From NCBI GenBank assembly GCA_013180625.2, contig SNVD02014965.1, forward strand, positions 186,001 to 250,000: a stretch of 64,000 nucleotides of DNA, in the 5' to 3' direction. Position numbers and translations under genes: made by a program. The notes under the pieces are model-generated. The model saw only the letters and a program-made list of their open reading frames with translations. It was not told where the DNA came from and searched no databases. This DNA is from Boswellia sacra (lineage: Eukaryota; Streptophyta; Magnoliopsida; Sapindales; Burseraceae). Shown here piece by piece: positions 57,466-64,000 of the stretch (position 1 is its first letter; each line of letters starts with the position of its first letter).

Positions 57466-59685
57466 ATGACGGAACCCTTTCATCTAGATCCTCTTAACCC
57501 TTACAAGTTCTATGACGTCAGTGTTCTTATTCCTAAACTAAAAACCCTCGTTCCATTTAAAACCCCTAAGCTCAAGTCAGTGTATAAGTCCTCAGAAGTG
57601 TCCGTCCAGTCTATATCCTCTAGTTCTTCGGAAACCTATCTTCCTATTATTTCTGCACCAGATATCCAAAGATACAGTTGAGAAGGCTACCGTGGAATTC
57701 ATCTAAGAGCAATTCGAATAGGATTGCAACCATTATTCCTTGGTGGTAAAAATGTTACTTGTTTCATTGCTGTTTTAGACACTCGTTGGCAGTCTTCTGA
57801 AAAAGCTTTGATATCAACTGTTGAGGTAGGTCTCAAGCAAGGTCATGTAATCATACAAGTTGAGCCTAACTTTACCCTTGATATTTCCAAACCTACTTTA
57901 CCAAACACTATCAAAGTCATGATCCAGTTACATGGATTAGAAATGAATCCCAATGAGTCAGCACTTGCAATTCATCATTTCATGACCTATAAAGTCCAAA
58001 CACATCTCTTTTCCTTGAACCACACAAATATGCCTATTACTAGACTTACTGGTAATGGTATAATCATTCAGCCTCAAACTTTCAAGCAAAATCAGCTCGT
58101 TTTTCCTCCCAAATGGATTAATGAGTATGAGCAGAGTAACAAGCCTCAAACTGTCCATGACAAGCCAAAAATTAAAAAGCTATCTACTGGCAGAACATCA
58201 GTTTCATTTCCAAGAGAATCAGTTCCGATCTATCCTTGTGAAAAGTGTCAGCTCGATGAAGATCAATCTGGTTCTACATCAGATGGATCAAACAATTCCT
58301 CAGATTCTTCCTCTTCCTCAGTTGCTAAACCAATTATGATGGAGCAGCCTCATATCCTTGCTAATCCGACTTATGTGGATACTATTGGCAGATTCAGGCA
58401 GAGAACTCCTCAGTTCAAACCAGACATGAGCAGAGGAGAAACATCAGGAGTTTCTTCTTCAACAAATGTTGGTGAAAACCAAAATCAAGAAAATCAAGAA
58501 GAGCTCGATGTTCAAATTCAAGTGCCTAACGCTCCAAATGTAAAAACTTTTTGGAATATTGATGGTCTAAAACCAGAAGAAAGACCAGCATATTTCGAAA
58601 AGATGCTAGCTTGGGCAGAAGGAGAAATTCAACATGCTCCACATCTTAGCAAAAGAACAGTCACTCTTCGACTTGTCTCAGGATTTCTTTGATCCTTGAG
58701 AAGATGGTGGGCAGATACATTTACTCTGGCAGAGAAAGAGTATATTCTTAATCGTGATCAGCTATATAATGAGTTAATCAGATATATGGTTGCTCATTTC
58801 TTTGGTACTGGAGAGCGAGAAAGTGAAATTTCTGAAAAGGAGTATCTTCAGAACAAGTGCTATGATGTTCAAATGCTTGAGCAATATTTTCTCAAACAAG
58901 AATATCTCTACTTCAAATTTAACAAGCAGTTAGACACAATCAAAAGAACTTTTGTTCTTAACATGCCAGGCCCAGTAGCAGAGATGCTTGAAGCAAAATT
59001 GAAAGCAGATGGAGTCACTGATCTTGCACCCTATAGCCTTGCAAGCCTTTATCAGTTGGCAACAGAAGTAATTCAAACTCATTGTCGCAATCAAGATCTC
59101 AAAAAGCACATGAAGCAGATTGAGAAAACTTCTCTTGCAAAATACTGCAACAAAAAGCCGCAAGAATTTGGATGTTCTCATCTATCATCTTGCAAGTGCA
59201 AGAAAGAGAAGAATTCTAAGAAGAAATTTGCCAAGTCCTGGAAGCAGAGCATAAAGACCAAGTATCGTTTTGTCAAAAAGCGAAAGTTTCCGAAGCAAAC
59301 AGGTAAATGTTTTATTTGTGGAAAGAAGGGACATTTTGTCAAGCAATGCAAGAACAAAAAGAAAGCTCCAATCAAACTTCTTCAACTTATCAATGAGCCA
59401 GAATTTTCAGAAGATTGGTATTACTGGTCAGAAGATCCAGAAGATGCTTTATTCTCAATTGAAGTCCAATCAGATGATTCAGAAGTTGAAACTAGCAGTG
59501 CATCTGAAGTCATCATGAACATTCCTCGTGAAGTGCCTATTGATCTTACTATGCAGTCCGGTCCTATTTTTCGTCCATATGTCAATGTGGTAATTCAAAT
59601 TTCTGATCAAGAACAAGTTGCTCTCTCTGCACTCATCGATACAGGAGCAGTTTCCTCTATCATCCTGATGCGTTCGAAACTAGCA
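57466..59685 (+). pseudogene. Endogenous pararetrovirus: movement, coat and protease-start region
   Basis: One frame runs from ATG at 57466 to about 59685, broken only by in-frame TGA codons at 57679-57681 and 58690-58692. The order of segments is a short N-terminal piece, a 30K-type movement protein domain (VLDTRWQSSEKAL region, about 57770), a Ser-rich linker (about 58260-58330), a coat-protein-like region (58540-59200), a CCHC zinc knuckle (CFICGKKGHFVKQC, about 59310-59350), and the start of an aspartic protease (LIDTGA, about 59633). Movement plus coat plus CCHC plus protease in one frame fits Caulimoviridae with a single polyprotein, as in petuvirus-like endogenous viruses. Protease, reverse transcriptase and RNase H are cut off at about 59.68 kb by foreign DNA. 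The copy is defective. Confidence 0.82.
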
Positions 59686-61080
59686 AGTATACTAGTCGCA
59701 CAAGTAATAAAGTGATAAGTAAGATATCGTTCCCAAGAGGATTGATTCTAATTGAATTTGTTATTCGAAAGCAACAATAAACTAAATGAGGGGGGTTTTG
59801 TTGATTGATTAATTAGATGAAATATTAATGCAAGTAAAGAATAACAAAACAGAAAGTTAATTGGAGTGAAAACTCAATGAGAGAAACCTGGTTAAGGGAT
59901 CCTTCTCTACCAAAAGATATGGATTTGCGAATTAATTGTAGAATTGTCATCCAATTACACCATTGAAATTATCAACCGTAGATAAGAACAAGCTCTATTA
60001 TCCCAATCTTTCCTTACTTTGTTGTTAAACAATACAGGCTCTTTATTTAATCTCTATCCATTAAACAACCTAGAACAAGCTCTCTAAATTTAATGCAATG
60101 GATGCATTATGAAAAGAAAGACAGGTTGATCTAAGCAATAAACACACAAGCTCGGATTATTTAACTTAGGTTATATTCTCCAAATGCAATCTCTGATCAC
60201 AATTTTGCTACTAATGATTAGAAATTCAAGACAATTACGGATCAAGATTCTAGTCTAGCAATAAATCACAACTAGATTATATTCAGTTGGCCACTCAAAT
60301 ACAATCAGCAAGCAATCATAAGCATTAAATATGGGAGAATACAAGCAACTTCAATTAGAGAATTGGATAACAATTCCTTACACAATCAACTTACAAAAAA
60401 CCATATCAGGGGCTTTGAAATCACCCTCAACCAATTCAGATTCAGTTACACATGTTTAAGAATGTGGTAAAATACAATACAACATGGAGACATTCCAGAA
60501 AATGAAAGGGAAGGGAAAAACTTAGCAAATTTGATGTAATTCTCTTTGGATTGTAGTTCTTCCTCTTGCCAAGCTTCCTTTCTCCTTCAAGAACTCCAAG
60601 AGATGAAAGAATTCCAGAGCTGCAGCCTCCACCACGTTCTCCCCTCTTCAAGTTATCAAAATAAAACCCTAAAATGTGTTTAAATACACTGCTACAGTGA
60701 ATTGCTACAGTGCCCCGTATTATACATGCTACAGTGACTTGTGGAATTATATTTCTATACATCTCACACTGTTTTGATTACAACTTTTGGTACACTGAAT
60801 GGATTTTTAAACCGTAAATTTCTCCAGAAAATAGACTTCGAGAGCTTTCCAACGGTATATAACATGTCATCGGGTTCATGTATATCAATACAATTAAATC
60901 CGAGAAGATCACTGACGAGTAGAGGTGAAAATGAAGGGTTTTACTCCATTTTTGTGCAAGTTGCTCCAAAACTCCTACAAACAACAAAACCACACAAAAA
61001 CATAAAAATACCAAGGAATATAGCAAAGAAACATGGACGAAATGATATAAAAGTAATACATAAATAGACACCTATCAAAT
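59686..61080. mobile_element. Retroelement-like noncoding sequence, unclassified
   Basis: It starts abruptly inside the viral protease region with AGCAAGTATACTAGTCGCAC and contains GATATCGTTCCCAAGAGG; it includes GCTACAGTG repeats near 60690-60740 and leads to CACCTATCAAATTCCCCCAC. From memory such phrases are common in plant retroelement-derived repeats, but I cannot name the family or define both ends. Confidence 0.35.
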
Positions 61081-63054
61081 TCCCCCACACTTAGACTTTG
61101 CTAGTCCTCGAGCAACTAAATTGATACGAAACAAAATTAAACCGAAACAGAATCAGAGAAAAATTAAAACACACCAATGCTTCAACTTGTAAATAGGCCT
61201 CAAAGATTTTACTTAATTATAACCCAAGGAATACCTCAAAATAATGCACTTGATCAAGAATTTTATCTAAAAAATTAGTTTCGCTTCACTTCAATTCCTC
61301 AAGTGTGTGTGTGTAGAGCCATTCTCACCTAATCACTTGTAACCCGGATGAGTTTATGCATAAAATGAATCATATTTAATATTGAAGATGTGTGTATAAA
61401 TGAACTCCATAGGCCTGCTTTTCAAGTCACTCTCCACTAATGTCGACATGCACAACACTAAGGATCAAGTAGGACTTTATTAAGCTTGTAACGTTTGGCT
61501 TGGGTGAAGGTATGATAAAGGATAATAATGAGGCTCAAATCACCCACAAACACATAAAATCATTCAATATTATGTGGAGCTCAAGCCCATGACATAAAAA
61601 ATTCATTCTTATTCATCAAATGACTCTCCCCAACTTATTCAGAACACTCGACTCCTTTTTTTTTCTTTTTTTTCTTTTTCTTTTTTTTTGTAGAAAGCAA
61701 AAGGAAACTACACCCCAACACTTTGTGTTTTCATTCTTTAAGAACGCCCAAGGGTATAGAACTCTTTTTTTTTTCTTTTTTTTTTTTTTTAACTGCAATT
61801 CCACTAATTCCCCCACACTTAAACAATACATTGTCCTCAATGTTTAAGTACGTAGAAGATAAGTACAGATTTTTTTCTCTTTTTTGTTTTTTAACAAACA
61901 TAATAAAACTCACTTGCATTGCTCATGGCATAATCCAACCTCCTCTAACTTCCCAAAACCAGAACATAGCTCAAAATGTAATTGCGAATGATTTACATGC
62001 TCATAGGTAAGGGATAAACTGTTTGGAACAAATTCAATTAAGGTTAGGAAATCTTTTAGTGAGTAAACAAAGAAAAAGGTTTACAGAGGCTCAAAGGGGT
62101 AACTAGGGATCAATTTTAGTCAAGGTTGGCTCTTAACGCTCAATCGGTCCAAAGATGGCCTAAATCATTTCCCTAATGTTGCACAGTCTAGGATTTCGCC
62201 TCGAGTGACCATCAAACAAGTTCTAGAATTCATTAAAATCTGAAGAAACAGTTAAATTACATAAACTTTCTCTAAGTAAACAAATAACTCAGTGATAATG
62301 GCTCGGTGCTCAATTTTGTGCAAGGAATCAAAGGTAAAGCAAAAACTAGTTAACATTTCAAGCACAAAGATCCATGCATCATTTATCATTTTCAAGAGTT
62401 ATTCTTAATTCAATCATTATCTTATCATCGACCCACAAAATGCAAGAAAAGAGGTACGTGGCGTTGTTACACCTGAGTCAAGATTGTATATTTCAACAAT
62501 CCTTAGGACCAGTAGCCGCAGACTTAAGGTTTCCAGCCTATATACCTTTATTATGAAAGAACAAAACAAGAAACAAGACACTTCAAACAACATGAAATAA
62601 ACAAACTACAGATTTATTGAGAGAGAATGCATTTCAAGAGTTAAGGAAACCCCATATTCTGCCATTCTCAGGTTTTTCCACAATGTTTGTTTTTTTTTCG
62701 AATCGAAACTGATAAAGACAAAAACACACAACAACTCGAAATTACATAAAACTAAACTTACTCAGAAAATAACAAAGTTCAACAAGTCAGCAAACAAAAA
62801 CAAGTTAGTTAGAATGGGTCTAAAAAGTTTAGAAGTTAGCCTCCTTATTCAGCCATTATGGATTGAAGAGATCCAGAATGCGTTTCAAGAGAACTGAAAC
62901 TTTTTAAGCCACCACTCTAAAAACCGAGATTAGAAAATATTACCTGGGACGAAAGAAATAACCTGAAAAATCTCAAAAGAAACGACATGAAAAATCTCAA
63001 ATAAACACACTAAAAAGAAAGCAAACAAAAACGAAGCAAACCAGCAAATATAGA
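61081..63054. other. Repeat-like noncoding DNA up to the LOG-like pseudogene
   Basis: CCCCCACACTTA followed by TAGTCCTCGAGCAA or TTGTCCTCAATG occurs at 61083 and 61810, suggesting two copies of a retroelement-derived segment. Poly(T)/TTTC tracts at 61656-61690 and 61765-61790 generate false frames. From about 62.7 to 63.05 kb the sequence may be the 3' UTR of the retrocopied gene. No gene recognised. Confidence 0.4.
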
Positions 63055-63732
63055 TTAAAGATGGAGGGTTAAATCCAGTTGACGCCTTTTGTTGCCTTCT
63101 CCAAACCAATTTATCCGAGCCATTGTTGGATCAGGTGAATAGACGAATTCTTGTAGTTTGTCAATTAACTCTCCTGCAGGTGAAGCTGTAACCAGCATTT
63201 GCCTTGCTGACGGTGAGATGAAATTTTTTTCTACAGCTTGATCAAGAAAGGACAACAAACCATCAAAAAAATTATTAACATTTAACAAAACCAATGGGTT
63301 TCCGATGGATGTTTAGCTGTGCCCAAGAGGTGATTTGAAATATCTCCTCTAATGTACCCTAACCACCAGGCAAAGCTATAAATGCATCGGACTTAACAAT
63401 CATATGTGCAATACGCTCATGCATGCTAGAGACCTGTAACTCTTCCCGATTGTATTGCCTACGATATCTCGTACAGCTAATGGTTTAGGGATAATGCCGA
63501 GAACTTTGCTCCCTCCTAGGGATGCAGCTGTCGACACACACCCAATTAACCCAAGACTACCCCCTCCGTAAATCAAATGAATACCCCTCGCAGCTAATGT
63601 CCTACCAAGATCAAGAGCTGCTGTTGTAAACTCTCCATCTTTACCAATTTTCGATCCACAAAATACGCATATATTTTGGAATCGTCGAATTGGTGTTTTC
63701 TCCATTTCTAAAAGTGCTCTAAACTTGTGCAA
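63055..63732 (-). pseudogene. LOG-like: LONELY GUY-like (cytokinin riboside 5'-monophosphate phosphoribohydrolase) retropseudogene
   Basis: LOG enzymes release active cytokinin bases from nucleotides in one step. On minus, an ATG at 63666-63664 starts MEKTPIRRFQNICVFCGS, a typical LOG N-terminus, then LIYGGGSLGLIG and VLGIIPKPL. After NTIG a one-base loss (about 63446) shifts the frame. In the shifted frame SDAFIALPGG and GTLEE follow, but the Tyr codon of the catalytic PGGYGTxEE motif is TAG at 63361-63359. A one-base gain near 63290 shifts the frame again into LSFLDQAVEKNFISPSARQM, ending at TAA 63057-63055. Nearly the whole coding length is present with no introns, whereas plant LOG genes usually have several, so this is best read as a processed pseudogene. 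Confidence 0.88.
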
Positions 63733-64000
63733 GACAATGATGTACGTTAGGTATTATGCGATTCAAGTGCAAGAAAGGTTATAAAATGACATTTCAAAAT
63801 ATGCAGCATGGATATATACACACGTAAAACTCTCAAATTTGACACATGGGGACATAATTTCGGTGGGGGTTGCTCGATGCAGATTTATCGCCCCAAAATT
63901 TGAAAAAAATGAGATATGCTTTCAGCGAGGTTTGACAAAACCTACACACTTGTTTCCCACGTGAAGCATGGAAAATGGAGATACACTTTCGGTGGAGGTT
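63733..64000. other. 5' flank of the LOG-like pseudogene; possible transposon fragment at edge
   Basis: TTTCGGTGG(G/A)GGTT occurs at about 63860 and 63988, and TTTCAGCGAGGTT at 63920, a short interspersed motif like the subterminal repeats of CACTA-type elements. The window ends before any terminus. Confidence 0.35.

Noticed and set aside
61616..62010. Phe/Lys-rich frames on both strands
   Set aside because: Generated by poly(T)/TTTC tracts.
1..64000. S-RNase, tRNA, rRNA or microRNA genes
   Set aside because: No T2 RNase motifs in any frame longer than 60 codons; no complete tRNA cloverleaf or rRNA sequence seen by eye; hairpins found are attributable to transposon inverted repeats.

Overview
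The window is nuclear DNA of a flowering plant, almost certainly a eudicot. It is AT-rich and gene-poor, with intron-bearing paralogous genes, many plant-type transposons (hAT, Mutator-like, CACTA, PIF/Harbinger-like, Copia) and an endogenous plant pararetrovirus. The host genes are nearly all one family: F-box proteins of about 370-382 aa with an F-box-associated C-terminal region, resembling S-locus F-box (SLF/SFB-like) proteins. I cannot fix the species; Rosaceae or Rutaceae are guesses. No T2-type S-RNase is visible, so a link to a self-incompatibility locus is a hypothesis.

Layout. 1-188 is the 5' end of a minus-strand F-box gene cut by the window edge. A GC-rich hAT MITE (1623-2137) and a Mutator-like element (2334-3598) follow. 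F-box gene A (+) has its main exon at 6216-7352 and F-box gene B (-) lies at 9073-10185. A divergent pair of decayed F-box genes follows: pseudogene C (-, 13617-14788) and pseudogene G (+, 18176-24397). G is split by a Harbinger-like MITE that is itself split by a complete but decayed Copia element (18418-23615). A non-autonomous CACTA element fills 24896-29500. Further MITEs and Mutator-like sequence occupy 29.9-31.5 kb. A second, intact divergent pair is D (-, 35116-36261) and E (+, 41657-42790); D's long first intron holds a Mutator-like and a hAT element. Two more Mutator-like elements lie at 44016-45959 and 46055-46698. F-box gene F (-, 48332-49471) follows, its upstream region broken by a solo LTR (52169-52971) and a Pack-MULE-like element (52995-55832). 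A rearranged, defective Caulimoviridae-type integrant occupies 56.39-59.69 kb. Retroelement-like noncoding DNA runs to about 62.7 kb, and an intronless LONELY GUY-like pseudogene lies at 63055-63732.

Main inference. Genes A, D, E, F and pseudogene G carry conserved coding sequence between an intron acceptor and the first internal ATG. D and G have isoleucine where E and F have that Met. Each copy has, 0.8-3.2 kb upstream, a conserved 5' block ending ATG|GTATGAT. The simplest model is that the first exon supplies only the start codon, spliced in phase 0 onto the main exon. Pairs C/G and D/E share the same divergent architecture, with start exons 1.2-1.4 kb apart, so one divergent two-gene unit was duplicated and then decayed unevenly. 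Paralogous blocks also serve as empty-site references that confirm several transposon insertions.
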